Origin: Mesorhizobium sp. RMAD-H1
GTDB taxonomy: Bacteria; Pseudomonadota; Alphaproteobacteria; Rhizobiales; Rhizobiaceae
Reading direction: 5' to 3'
NCBI RefSeq assembly: GCF_014191375.1
Contig: NZ_JACHWN010000002.1
Location: forward strand, 744,001 to 808,000
Length of the DNA: 64,000 nucleotides
In this document: one piece after another, positions 17,779-26,251 of the stretch
Layout: each line of letters starts with the position of its first letter
How positions within the stretch are numbered: position 1 is the first letter of the stretch
The notes under the pieces: model-generated
Databases searched by the model: none
The model's input: the letters and a program-made list of their open reading frames with translations, nothing else
What the model was told of the DNA's origin: nothing
Position numbers and translations under genes: made by a program

Positions 17779-18672
17779 TCAGCCGGAACCCTTCATCGCT
17801 GCGATCGCATCCACGACGGCTCTCAACCCGGCGTCCAGGATCTTGTCGTTACGCATCGCAAGGCCCAGCTGACGCGTCAGGCGCGGCCTCAGCGAGCGTA
17901 CCACGAAATCATTGCGGGAGCCGTTTCCGCCCACCGCCAATCGCGGCAGCACCGCGCAGCCCAATCCGGCGCCCACCAGTTCCTTGATGGCCTCGACGCT
18001 GCCGAGTTCCATGACCGGCTTCGGCGCGAGACCGGCATTGCGGAACCAGCCGTCGATGACATCGCGCGAATGGCCGCCTGGTTCATAGAGGACCAGCGGT
18101 CGTGCTGCGAGGGTTGCGGCCTCCACCGCTTTTTCCGGTGGTGCCTCCCCGACCGGAAAAATCGCCACCTGCTCGTCCTCGATGAGCGGCGTTGCCTGGA
18201 ATATCCGGCCGGTGACGGGAAGCGTCACCAGCGCGACGTCGATCGTATTCTCCTCCACGCCCCTCAATATATCCGGCGTGTTGCCGGTGCGCACGATGAT
18301 GTCGAGCTGAGGATAATTGTCGCGCAATTTCCGCAGGATGGGAGGCAGCAGATAGATGCATGCCGTCGCGCCGGTTCCGAGTCGCACGCGCCCGACATGG
18401 CCGGCGCGATATTTCGCCATCGCGCGCCCGGCATCCATGACGACGGCATCGATGCGGCGGACATGCTCGATAAACTCCTGCCCCGCACGGGTGGGGCTGG
18501 CCTTTCTGCCGATCCGCTCCAGGAGTTTCACACCGAGCTGGCGCTCCAGTTGCCTGACCTGGAGGCTCACGGCCGGCTGGCTGACGCCGAGACGCTCCGC
18601 CGCCGCCGAGAAGCTGCCGCATTCGGCGACCCTGGCGAAAGTCTCGAGCTGGCCGAAATTGAAGCCCTTCAT
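17779..18672 (-). CDS. LysR-family transcriptional regulator
   Basis: 297-residue LTTR. The N-terminal winged helix-turn-helix is FGQLETFARVAECGSFSAAAERLGVSQPAVSLQVRQLE (described from about residue 5 to 42), followed by linker helix and an effector domain beginning RVRLGTGATACIYLLPPIL. ATG at 18670-18672 (MKGFNFGQ) is preceded by AAGGA; earlier in-frame ATGs would add a non-homologous tail. It is divergent from the GNAT/MFS pair across a 97-bp region rich in inverted repeats, so that pair is the probable target. The ligand is unknown. Confidence 0.85.
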   Translation of the reverse strand: MKGFNFGQLETFARVAECGSFSAAAERLGVSQPAVSLQVRQLERQLGVKLLERIGRKASPTRAGQEFIEHVRRIDAVVMDAGRAMAKYRAGHVGRVRLGTGATACIYLLPPILRKLRDNYPQLDIIVRTGNTPDILRGVEENTIDVALVTLPVTGRIFQATPLIEDEQVAIFPVGEAPPEKAVEAATLAARPLVLYEPGGHSRDVIDGWFRNAGLAPKPVMELGSVEAIKELVGAGLGCAVLPRLAVGGNGSRNDFVVRSLRPRLTRQLGLAMRNDKILDAGLRAVVDAIAAMKGSG

Positions 18673-18683
18673 CAAAGAAATCC

Positions 18684-18753
18684 TTATGAATCGCATAAAG
18701 ATAATAAGCTTTATTTTGGATTGGGCACGCGGCAAATTGGTCCATAATCCAAA
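18684..18753. promoter_or_regulatory. Putative LysR operator region (three inverted repeats)
   Basis: Within the 97-bp divergent gap: TTATG-N5-CATAA at 18684-18698, AATAA-gct-TTATT at 18703-18715, and TTTGGATT (18715-18722) inverted as AATCCAAA (18746-18753). The first has the interrupted-dyad form usual for LTTR sites. Confidence 0.45.
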
Positions 18754-18769
18754 TTTCGTGGAGTCATCC

Positions 18770-19327
18770 TTGCCAGCCCCGTCCGCTACCGATGAACTCG
18801 TCCTGCGCGATTGCGAGGCAGGCGATATTGCTGAAATCACCGCGATCTACGCCCAGGCGGTCCTCACCGGCTCGGCGAGCTTCGAGATTGAGCCGCCTTC
18901 CGAAATCGAGATGGCGAGGCGCCGCGAGGCGCTCGTCGCCGGCAATTTCCCCTATGCCGTGGCCATCGTCGGCGGTGAACTGGCCGGCTATGCCTATGCC
19001 GGCCCCTATCGGCCAAGGCCGGCCTATGCCAATACGGTTGAAAGCTCGGTCTATGTCCGTGAGGGCTTCCAGGACCGCGGCATCGGCAGGGCATTGATGA
19101 TGCGAGTGATCGGGGAAGCGGAGGCGTGCGGGTTCCGGCAGATGCTGGCGGTGATCGGCGATTCGAACAACCGTGCCTCGATCAGGCTGCACGAAAGCCT
19201 CGGCTTCCGCATCATCGGCACGCTGCAGTCGGTCGGCTGGAAGCACGGCAGGTGGCTCGACACCGTGCTGGTCCAGCGGGCGCTCGGGCCGGGGGACGCA
19301 TCGCCCCCTGCCGGCGCGGGCCGATGA
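18770..19327 (+). CDS. GNAT N-acetyltransferase, phosphinothricin/arsinothricin acetyltransferase type (ArsN1-like)
   Basis: 185-residue GNAT. VLRDCEAGDIAEITAIYAQAVLTGSASFE opens the fold; VESSVYVREGFQDRGIGRALM carries the acetyl-CoA pyrophosphate loop, and NNRASIRLHESLGF plus VGWKHGRWLDTVLVQR match the phosphinothricin acetyltransferase (PAT) subfamily closely. TTG 18770 is chosen because GGAG lies 6 nt upstream (GTG 18758 is the alternative). Known PAT-like ArsN1 proteins in ars loci acetylate arsinothricin. Here the gene converges with an ars operon, so that substrate is plausible but inferred. Overlaps the MFS start by 4 nt. Confidence 0.78.
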   Translation: MPAPSATDELVLRDCEAGDIAEITAIYAQAVLTGSASFEIEPPSEIEMARRREALVAGNFPYAVAIVGGELAGYAYAGPYRPRPAYANTVESSVYVREGFQDRGIGRALMMRVIGEAEACGFRQMLAVIGDSNNRASIRLHESLGFRIIGTLQSVGWKHGRWLDTVLVQRALGPGDASPPAGAGR

Positions 19328-20514
19328 TTACTACCGGCCTCGTCTTCCGTCTGGGCCTGTCCCAGTTCCTTTGCTGGGGCATTTCCTATTATCTTATCGG
19401 CGTCTTCGGAGAGGCGATCGCCCGGGATACCGGCTGGTCCCTGACGCTCACCTATAGCGGCTTTTCCGGCGCGCTCGTCATCATGGGCCTCACCTCGTCC
19501 TTCGTCGGCCGCCTCGTCGACCGCCATGGCGGCAGGCGCGTCATGACCGGCGGTTCCGCCCTGATGGCTGTCAGTTTCCTCGGCCTGAGCCTCTCCCGCA
19601 ATCTCGTGGTTTACGATATCGCCTGGGCCTTCATGGGTCTCGCCATGCGCATGACGCTCTATGAGGCGGCCTTTGCGACACTCGCCCATCTGGGCGGCGC
19701 GTCCGCCCGACGCCCGATCTCGCAGATCACCCTTCTGGGCGGCCTGGCCTCGACCGCATTCTGGCCCATCGGGCACATGCTCGAAACGGTGCTCGGCTGG
19801 CGCGGCGCGCTGGTCTGCTACGCCGTCGTCGCAGTCCTCACCATTCCCCTGCATTGGTCGATCCCCGATCACCGCAGACGACAGCCTGCCACCGCCGGAC
19901 CATCATCCTCGATCCGCCCCCTCGCCCGGAGCCGCCCCGACCGCATCGCGGCCTCCCTGCTCTATATGATCATGGTCACGGCAGCGGCTTTCGTGAATTC
20001 CGGCATCTCCGCACATATGATCGGCATCATGAGCGGCATCGGCCTCGGCATGGCCGCGGCCGTCTGGCTTTCGGCATTGCGCGGCATCGGGCAATCCTCC
20101 GCCCGCCTTGTCGAAATTCTGTTCGGACGCAGATTGCACCCGTTGAGCCTTGGCGTGGTCGCCACGGCCCTTTTGCCGCTCAGCTTCGCCGCCGGGCTTT
20201 CGAGCGGCGGCTCCATTCTTGCCGCTGTCGCCTTTGCGCTTTGCTACGGCGCCGGCAACGGGCTGCTGACCATCGTCCGGGGAACCCAGCCGCTGGTTCT
20301 TTTCGATAACAGCCATTACGGGCTGCTGATGGGAAGATTGACGGCGCCCGGCTTCTTCGTTTCGGCCCTCGCACCGATCGTCTATGCCAGCATCATCGAA
20401 ATATCGGGCGCGGCTGCGGCCCTCCACGTCTCGCTCGTTTTGGCGATCCTCGTCATGGCCAGTGCCGCAGCGCTTCGCTGGCGCTTCCGGAAGCAGATAG
20501 CAGCCGCTGCCTAG
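19324..20514 (+). CDS. MFS transporter, co-transcribed with the GNAT gene
   Basis: 396-residue major facilitator with about 12 membrane helices. GRLVDRHGGRRVMTGGSALMAVS (helix 2-3 loop, the MFS motif A position) and LARSRPDRIAASLLYM mark the two halves. ATG 19324 overlaps the GNAT stop, so the two are translationally coupled. The last codons overlap the convergent arsC stop by 4 nt. Substrate unknown; likely exports the same compound the acetyltransferase detoxifies, or its product. It does not resemble ArsB, Acr3 or ArsP. Confidence 0.75.
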   Translation: MITTGLVFRLGLSQFLCWGISYYLIGVFGEAIARDTGWSLTLTYSGFSGALVIMGLTSSFVGRLVDRHGGRRVMTGGSALMAVSFLGLSLSRNLVVYDIAWAFMGLAMRMTLYEAAFATLAHLGGASARRPISQITLLGGLASTAFWPIGHMLETVLGWRGALVCYAVVAVLTIPLHWSIPDHRRRQPATAGPSSSIRPLARSRPDRIAASLLYMIMVTAAAFVNSGISAHMIGIMSGIGLGMAAAVWLSALRGIGQSSARLVEILFGRRLHPLSLGVVATALLPLSFAAGLSSGGSILAAVAFALCYGAGNGLLTIVRGTQPLVLFDNSHYGLLMGRLTAPGFFVSALAPIVYASIIEISGAAAALHVSLVLAILVMASAAALRWRFRKQIAAAA

Positions 20515-20933
20515 CGGATCCGCTTGCCTTCCTGATCGACGACGGCCTCGCCATCCTCCTTGGTGAAGGCACCCTTCTGCGGCAGGGGCAGGATGTCGAG
20601 CACCACCTCGGAAGGGCGGCAGAGCCGGCTGCCCAGCGGCGTCACCACGAACGGACGGTTGATGAGGATGGGGGTGTCCAGCATGGCATCGAGAAGCTGA
20701 TCGTCGCTGAGAGCCGGATTGTCGAGGCCGAGTTCGGCATAGGGCGTCCCCTTCTCGCGGATCGCCTCACGTACCGTCAGGCCGGCCTTCGCGATCATGG
20801 CCTTGAGTGCATCGCGGCTCGGCGGTGTCTTCAGATATTCGATGACCGCCGGCTCGATGCCGGCATTGCGGATCATGGCCAGCGTGTTGCGCGACGTGCC
20901 GCATGCGGGGTTATGGTAGATCGTGACGTCCAT
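20511..20933 (-). CDS. arsC: Arsenate reductase, glutaredoxin-dependent (ArsC/Spx family)
   Basis: 140-residue cytoplasmic enzyme reducing arsenate to arsenite with glutathione/glutaredoxin. YHNPACGTSRNTL has the catalytic Cys at residue 11 with CxxS-type spacing and Arg at 15; the TPILINRPFVVTPLGSRLCRP block carries the further conserved arginines (about residues 93 and 102). It is the last gene of the ars operon, its start overlapping the acr3 stop by 1 nt. A second, unrelated arsenate reductase lies two genes upstream. Confidence 0.9.
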   Translation of the reverse strand: MDVTIYHNPACGTSRNTLAMIRNAGIEPAVIEYLKTPPSRDALKAMIAKAGLTVREAIREKGTPYAELGLDNPALSDDQLLDAMLDTPILINRPFVVTPLGSRLCRPSEVVLDILPLPQKGAFTKEDGEAVVDQEGKRIR

Positions 20934-21994
20934 CAGACGGTCCTCTCCAACTCTTTGCCATTGCCGACGGGTGCGCCGCGTTCATACCAGCCCTTGCTGC
21001 GGTTGACGATCCAGACCACAGACAGCATCACCGGCACCTCGATCAGCACGCCCACGACCGTTGCCAGCGCCGCGCCCGAATTGAAGCCGAACAGGCTGAT
21101 GGCGGCGGCGACGGCGAGCTCGAAGAAATTGCTGGCGCCGATCAGCGCGGAAGGCCCGGCCACGCAGTGCCGCTCGCCGGAAAGGCGGTTGAGCAGATAG
21201 GCGAGGCCCGAATTGAAATAGACCTGGATCAGGATCGGCACCGCCAGGAGTGCGATCACCAGCGGCTGCGCGATGATCTGCTCCCCCTGGAAGCCGAACA
21301 GCATGACGAGCGTCGCAAGCAGCGCCACCAGCGACAGCGGCTGCAGCGTGGCCAGAAGACGCTCAAGCCCCGCCTGCCCGCTGCTCCTCAGGAGCCGGCG
21401 GCGCACGATCTGCGCCACGATCACCGGAATGACGATATAGAGCACGACCGAAAGAACCAGCGTGTTCCACGGCACCGTGATGGCCGAGAGCCCCAGCAGC
21501 AGGCCGACGATCGGCGCGAAGGCGACAACCATGATGACATCGTTCAGCGCCACCTGCGACAGTGTGAAATGCGGCTCGCCCTTGGTCAGGCTCGACCAGA
21601 CGAACACCATGGCGGTGCATGGCGCGGCGGCCAGGATGATCAGCCCCGCAATGTAGGAATCGATCTGCGTCTCCGGCAGATAGGGCCGGAACAACCAGCC
21701 GACGAAGAGCCAGCCGAGCAGCGCCATCGAAAATGGCTTCACCGCCCAGTTGACGAACAGGGTGACGCCGATGCCGCGCCAGAAGGCGCCGACCTCATTC
21801 AGCGCAGCGAAATCGATCCTGAGCAGCATCGGAATGATCATCAGCCAGATCAGGACCGCCATCGGAATATTGACCTTGGCGATCTCCAGCGCGCCGATCG
21901 CATGAAACAGACCAGGCATGAGATGGCCAAGCGCGACGCCGGCGACCATGCACAAGGCGACCCAGAGGGTCAGGTAGCGTTCGAAAATCGACAT
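20933..21994 (-). CDS. acr3: Arsenite efflux permease Acr3
   Basis: 353-residue inner-membrane arsenite/H+ antiporter of the BART superfamily with about ten helices. Typical Acr3 landmarks: SIFERYLTLWVALCMVAGVALGHLMP at the N-terminus, AAPCTAMVFVWSSLTKGE with the essential Cys at about residue 129, and NFFELAVAAAISLFG near the end. Located between two arsenate reductase genes: 1-nt overlap with the downstream one and a 1-bp gap to the upstream one. Confidence 0.92.
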   Translation of the reverse strand: MSIFERYLTLWVALCMVAGVALGHLMPGLFHAIGALEIAKVNIPMAVLIWLMIIPMLLRIDFAALNEVGAFWRGIGVTLFVNWAVKPFSMALLGWLFVGWLFRPYLPETQIDSYIAGLIILAAAPCTAMVFVWSSLTKGEPHFTLSQVALNDVIMVVAFAPIVGLLLGLSAITVPWNTLVLSVVLYIVIPVIVAQIVRRRLLRSSGQAGLERLLATLQPLSLVALLATLVMLFGFQGEQIIAQPLVIALLAVPILIQVYFNSGLAYLLNRLSGERHCVAGPSALIGASNFFELAVAAAISLFGFNSGAALATVVGVLIEVPVMLSVVWIVNRSKGWYERGAPVGNGKELERTV

Positions 21995-21995
21995 G

Positions 21996-22523
21996 TCATG
22001 CTGTATCCGTGTTGGGCGAGGATGAGCCTTCGAGCCTGCCGATACCGTGCAGCTGCGTCTGCAGCGACAAATGGTCGATGGAATCGATCGGCAGGTTGAG
22101 GAAAGCGGTAATCCGGTTCTTCAGATAACGCGCCGCGGTGGAGAAGGCCCGCTCCTTCTCGATATCGCTGCCTTCCACCGCCGCCGGATCCTCGATGCCC
22201 CAGTGGGCGGTCGTCGGATGTCCCGGCCAGACCGGGCAGGCCTCGCCGGCCGCACTGTCGCAGACGGTGAAAATAAAATCCATCTGCGGCGCGTCGGCTG
22301 CAGCAAACTCTTCCCAGCCCTTCGAGCGAAACCCCTCCGTGGGATAGCCCAGCGCGCCGAGCACTTTCAGCGCCAGCGGATTGACCGTACCCTTGGGCTG
22401 GCTCCCCGCCGAAAAGGCCCGGAAACGCCCCTTCCCTTCGACGTTCAGGATGGATTCGGCCATGATGGAGCGGGCGGAATTGGCGGTGCAGAGAAAGAGA
22501 ACATTGTAAACGCGATCAGACAT
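21996..22523 (-). CDS. arsC: Arsenate reductase, low-molecular-weight phosphatase type (thioredoxin-linked)
   Basis: 175 residues. NVLFLCTANSARSIMAES holds the phosphatase P-loop with nucleophile Cys12 and Arg18. FTVCDSAAGEACPVWPG provides the resolving cysteines about 70 residues later, as in pI258-type ArsC. The start MSDRVYN at 22523 overlaps the end of arsR by 8 nt; an in-frame upstream ATG lies inside arsR and is less likely. A C-terminal extension (QLHGIGRLEGSSSPNTDTA) is unlikely to be structured. With the glutaredoxin-type enzyme, the operon has two arsenate-reduction routes. Confidence 0.88.
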   Translation of the reverse strand: MSDRVYNVLFLCTANSARSIMAESILNVEGKGRFRAFSAGSQPKGTVNPLALKVLGALGYPTEGFRSKGWEEFAAADAPQMDFIFTVCDSAAGEACPVWPGHPTTAHWGIEDPAAVEGSDIEKERAFSTAARYLKNRITAFLNLPIDSIDHLSLQTQLHGIGRLEGSSSPNTDTA

Positions 22524-22872
22524 TGGACTTCTCCCTCGGTGGGCAGCACGGAATGATATCCGCAATCAATGGCGCGCAGATGTCCGGATGGCCGGCGCAG
22601 CAATCCTTCAGGAGATGAGTGAGCGCCCCGCGGATGCTCTCGAAATTGGCGCGATAGATGATCGAGCGGCCCTGCCGCTCGGAGGCGATCAGCCCGGCGC
22701 GCAGGAGGATGGCCAGATGCGTCGACATCGTATTCTGCGGGACATCGAGAAGCCGTGAAATCTCGCCCGCCGCAAGCCCGTCCGGCTCATACGTCACGAG
22801 AAGCCTGAACGCATCCATGCGCGTCGGCTGCGCGAGGGCCGAGAAGACTTCTATTGTTTCGTTCTTATCCAT
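22516..22872 (-). CDS. arsR: ArsR-family arsenite-responsive repressor
   Basis: 118-residue winged-helix repressor, first gene of the operon. The recognition region is LLDVPQNTMSTHLAILLRAGLI (described from about residues 41 to 62). Metal-binding cysteines are C-terminal: C91-C92 and C99, with C109-C110 beyond. This resembles the CC-x(n)-C arrangement of Acidithiobacillus-type ArsR rather than the classic CVC in the DNA-binding helix. Likely binds its own promoter, where TATCGATA overlaps the -10 box. Confidence 0.9.
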   Translation of the reverse strand: MDKNETIEVFSALAQPTRMDAFRLLVTYEPDGLAAGEISRLLDVPQNTMSTHLAILLRAGLIASERQGRSIIYRANFESIRGALTHLLKDCCAGHPDICAPLIADIIPCCPPREKSNV

Positions 22873-22908
22873 ATTTCTGGATTTATCGATATATTAAACG
22901 CCCGTCAA
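22873..22908 (-). promoter_or_regulatory. ars operon promoter/operator
   Basis: On the minus strand TTGACG (22908-22903) lies 17 nt from TAAATC (22885-22880), with the palindrome TATCGATA (22883-22890) at the edge of the -10. This is a plausible sigma-70 promoter covered by ArsR; assigned by position and pattern only. Confidence 0.45.
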
Positions 22909-23309
22909 TTGAAATTAGACGGGGCGGGAACTTAAAGCGCCGATGCAGGAGCCTCAGGCGAGGCAGGCATGCTGTACTTCCACTTGAGAATGAAACGCCT
23001 CTTGCAAATCCGGATAAAGAATCAGCTTTTCAGAACCGTTCCTGTCTAATGGAACCACTCGACATTGCCCATTCAGCATCGCTGAGGCCATGGAGAAGGT
23101 AAGGCATGGATCAGTGACAAGCACTGGGATGACCAAAGTGGAAATGTTCTGACACAGCAAAACCGACAGGCGGAAACGCCGGCGATTGGCTGCCAACAGC
23201 CAAACCGCCGTCATTCCAGTGCTTGTCACTGGAATCCATGCCTCGGCGGTACCGCTGCCGCGACGATGGAACGCGACGTGTTGCCCTGTCGGCAATGAGT
23301 TGTTCGCCT
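22909..23309. other. Intergenic region between ars operon and matB
   Basis: 401 bp with no supported gene. The right part is filled by a 140-bp inverted-repeat element (23103-23242). The left part (22911-23100) shows no repeat or promoter I can name. Short frames here arise from the repeat and are rejected. Confidence 0.5.
23103..23242. repeat. Double-hairpin repeat element, copy 1 (MITE-like, 140 bp)
   Basis: The left end (23103-23133) and right end (23210-23242) are inverted copies differing by a 2-nt gap and one mismatch. Each is itself a dyad, CCAGTG-acaag-CACTGG in the intact right copy. A second, perfect copy of the same family lies at 51813-51963. The internal AACAGCCAA segment is shared by both. 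Confidence 0.85.
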
Positions 23310-24833
23310 TCAGGCATTGACGGAATAGAGATCCGCATATGCGTCGCGCAGGAGGTTTTTCTGCACTTTTCCCATGGTGTTGCGCGGCAGATCGTCGACG
23401 AAGATGATGCGTTTCGGCTGCTTGTAGCGGGCCAGCCGATCCTTCAGCGCATCGAGAATGGCCTGCTCGTCAATATCGGAGCCCGGCTCCCTGACCACGA
23501 CGGCCGTGACGCCCTCGCCGAAATCGGGATGCGAGACGCCGATGACAGCGCTTTCAACCACGCCCGGAAGCTGGTCGATCTCGCTTTCGACCTCTTTGGG
23601 ATAGATGTTGTAGCCGCCCGATATCACCAGGTCCTTGCCCCGCCCCACGATATGCACATAACCGCGCGCATCGATCTTGCCGAGGTCGCCGGTGATGAAG
23701 AAGCCATCGCCGCGGAATTCGGCTTTCGTCTTCTCCGGCATGCGCCAGTAGCCCTTGAAGACATTGGGGCCCCTCACCTCGATCATCCCCGTTTCCTCAT
23801 CAGGCAGAGGCGTTCCGGTTTCGGGATCGACCACCCGCAATTCCACATCCGGCAGCGGGAAGCCCACCGTCCCCGCGATCCGCTCGCCCTCGTAAGGGTT
23901 GGAGGTGTTCATGTTCGTCTCGGTCATGCCGTAGCGCTCGAGGATGGCATGGCCCGTGCGCTCCCGGAATGCGCGATGCGTCTCAGCCAGAAGCGGCGCG
24001 GAGCCGGAAATGAAAAGCCGCATGCCGGCGGCAACGTCCCGGTTGAGCTCCTCATGCTGCAACAGGCGCACGTAGAATGTCGGCACCCCCATCATGGCCG
24101 TCGCCCTCGGCATCAGCGCCAGCACCTGGTCGGGATCGAATTTCGGCAGGAAGAACATCGATGCCCCGGCCATCAGAATGACGTTGGACGCTACGAACAG
24201 CCCGTGCGTGTGGAAGATCGGCAAGGCGTGGATCAGCCGGTCGGCCGGCGTGAAGCGCCAGTAGTCCTTGAGCGTCAGGGCATTCGAGAGAAGATTGTCA
24301 TGCGTCAGCATCGCCCCCTTGGAGCGCCCGGTCGTGCCTGACGTGTAGAGGATGGCGGCAAGGTCGTCCGGGCCGCGGCCGACATCCTCGAATGCGCTGT
24401 CCGCCTCCGCCGCGCGTGCCAGCAGCGACCCACCGCCGGCGGCATCCAGCGTTTCGACATGTGCGCCGTATTTCGAAGCAATCTTGCTGATCCCCTCCGC
24501 CGCCCTGGGCGAAACGACCACCAGGCGTGGCTCGGCATCACCGACGAAATAATCGAGCTCGGCAAGCGTATAGGCGGTATTGAGCGGCAGATAGACGGCG
24601 CCGGCGCGGAGGCAGGCGAGATAGAGCATCAGCGCCTCCGGGCTCTTTTCCACCTGCACGGCGACACGGTCGCCCGGCTCCACCCCTGCGGCGACCAGTG
24701 TGTTCGCCAGCCGCCCCGACCATCCAAGGAGATCACCATATGTCCAAAGACGACCATCGGCGGTTTCGATGAACACCGCGTCCGGCGCAGGGACAGCGTT
24801 GCAGATGACATCGAACATGTGATTCTTTTTCAT
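23310..24833 (-). CDS. matB: Malonyl-CoA synthetase
   Basis: Activates malonate to malonyl-CoA with ATP and CoA in the cytoplasm. 507-residue ANL-superfamily adenylate-forming enzyme: ILYTSGTTGRSKGAMLTHDN (P-loop), ERYGMTETNM (A5), GFFITGDLGKID (A7), GRGKDLVISGGYNIYP (A8) and the catalytic Lys in RNTMGKVQKN near the C-terminus. The GMTETNMNTSNPYEGERIAG block matches MatB rather than general acyl-CoA ligases. ATG 24831-24833 has GAGG seven bases upstream and overlaps the matA stop. Last gene of the malonate operon. Confidence 0.9.
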   Translation of the reverse strand: MKKNHMFDVICNAVPAPDAVFIETADGRLWTYGDLLGWSGRLANTLVAAGVEPGDRVAVQVEKSPEALMLYLACLRAGAVYLPLNTAYTLAELDYFVGDAEPRLVVVSPRAAEGISKIASKYGAHVETLDAAGGGSLLARAAEADSAFEDVGRGPDDLAAILYTSGTTGRSKGAMLTHDNLLSNALTLKDYWRFTPADRLIHALPIFHTHGLFVASNVILMAGASMFFLPKFDPDQVLALMPRATAMMGVPTFYVRLLQHEELNRDVAAGMRLFISGSAPLLAETHRAFRERTGHAILERYGMTETNMNTSNPYEGERIAGTVGFPLPDVELRVVDPETGTPLPDEETGMIEVRGPNVFKGYWRMPEKTKAEFRGDGFFITGDLGKIDARGYVHIVGRGKDLVISGGYNIYPKEVESEIDQLPGVVESAVIGVSHPDFGEGVTAVVVREPGSDIDEQAILDALKDRLARYKQPKRIIFVDDLPRNTMGKVQKNLLRDAYADLYSVNA

Positions 24834-26251
24834 ATGACTTCCTCGCTCCCCTTTGTTTTTGCTGCGCCTTTTTCTTCTCCGCCGGAGATCGGGACGACAC
24901 TCCGCGCCGGCCGGCCATTGCGCAACAAGCGCCGCACCGCCGCCGTGGCCACCACCTCGCCGCGGCCGGCAAAGGCCTCGTGATTGGCTTCGATATCGTC
25001 GAGCTTGTAGAGATAATTGACCATCAGCCCGTGCGCCTGTCGCATGGCGCGCGGCGAACGGTCGCCGAGGAAATTCAGCCGCTCCAGCCGCGCCCCGTTG
25101 CCCAGATGGAAGCGGGCGACCGGATCGACCGGCTTGCCCTGCGGCGTCCGCGCCCGCAGGAAATACCATGCCGCAGCCGGCATCAGCGCCGCCCTCACGG
25201 TGGTCGCGGCCGCGGGATCGTCAGCCCAGCCGGGCTCATCCAGCGCGGCGAGGACGGCCTTGTCATCATCGTTCAGCGCATCCGACGCTTCCGCCTTCCG
25301 CTCCCGTGCCAGCCAGCTCGCAAATCCGGGCACCGGCGACAGGGTGACGAATGTGTCGAGCCGCGGCAGGTCCCGGCGCAGATCCTCGACCACCTGCTTG
25401 ATGAGGAAATTGCCGAAGGAAATGCCGCGCAATCCTTCCTGACAGTTCGAGATCGAATAGAAGACGGCGGTGGTCGCGTCGCCCGGGTGGATCGGCGCGC
25501 GGCCGCCGTCGAGCACATCACCGATCGCCTCCGGAATTCCCGTCGTCAGCGCTACCTCGACGAAGATCAGCGGCTCGTCGACAAGCTGCGGATGAAAGAA
25601 GGCGAAGCATCGCCGGTCCGCCGGGGCGAGCCGCCGGCGCAACTCGTCCCAGTCGCTGATTGCATGCACGGCTTCGTAATGGATGATCTTTTCCAGTATG
25701 TCGGCCGGGGTCGACCAGTCGATCGGCCGCAGCACGAGGAAGCCGCGGTTGAACCAGGAGCCGAACAGATGGGCGAAATCCGCATCCACCGCGTCGAGAT
25801 CCGGCTCCTCGGCCTTCAGCTTCAGGAGCCTTTCCCGCATCTTGACCAGCGTGGCGATGCCGTTCGGCGCCAGATTGAGCCGCCGGATGAGCTCCTGCCG
25901 GCGCGGCTCCGCCGCGGCGTTCAGCTCCTGCAGCGCCTTCGGCGTGCGCTCCGACCGATATCCGTCGATCGCCTTCTCGAGCCTGTCCGTATCCGGCCCG
26001 AAGCGTTCCAGGAGGATGCGCATGAACGCCCGCTGCTCCTCCTCGCCGAGCAGGCACCAGCGCGCCAGAATATCCCTGGCTAGCGCCATGCCTGACGCCT
26101 CACCGCGGCTGGACAGCAGCGCCTCGCATTCCTTCTCCAGCCCCTTGACGCCCGATGCGCCGGCCTGCTCGCGCTGTGCGAAGGACAGAAGGCTGCGGCC
26201 ACGCTCCGTTATGCTCTGCAGCATGTCGCTGAAAAAGGATGAACTCCTCAT
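24830..26251 (-). CDS. matA: Malonyl-CoA decarboxylase
   Basis: Converts malonyl-CoA to acetyl-CoA and CO2. 473 residues spanning the helical MCD N-terminal domain (about 1-180) and the GNAT-like catalytic domain. FYSISNCQEGLRGISFGNFLIK, FVTLSPVPGFASWL (catalytic Ser) and VARFHLGNGARLERLNFLGD (catalytic His) are the diagnostic motifs. ATG 26249-26251 is preceded by GGGAG; the frame continues upstream into the TRAP gene. Overlaps the permease stop and the matB start by 4 nt each, so the operon is tightly coupled. Confidence 0.92.
   Translation of the reverse strand: MRSSSFFSDMLQSITERGRSLLSFAQREQAGASGVKGLEKECEALLSSRGEASGMALARDILARWCLLGEEEQRAFMRILLERFGPDTDRLEKAIDGYRSERTPKALQELNAAAEPRRQELIRRLNLAPNGIATLVKMRERLLKLKAEEPDLDAVDADFAHLFGSWFNRGFLVLRPIDWSTPADILEKIIHYEAVHAISDWDELRRRLAPADRRCFAFFHPQLVDEPLIFVEVALTTGIPEAIGDVLDGGRAPIHPGDATTAVFYSISNCQEGLRGISFGNFLIKQVVEDLRRDLPRLDTFVTLSPVPGFASWLARERKAEASDALNDDDKAVLAALDEPGWADDPAAATTVRAALMPAAAWYFLRARTPQGKPVDPVARFHLGNGARLERLNFLGDRSPRAMRQAHGLMVNYLYKLDDIEANHEAFAGRGEVVATAAVRRLLRNGRPARSVVPISGGEEKGAAKTKGSEEVI

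Noticed and set aside
17525-17872. 115-codon rightward frame running into lysR antisense
   Set aside because: Its second half is the antisense of lysR and the first half has no ribosome site or family resemblance.
23223-24341. 372-codon frame antisense to matB
   Set aside because: matB motifs are intact on the other strand; the frame starts inside the repeat element and is His/Arg/Gln-rich as expected for an antisense shadow.
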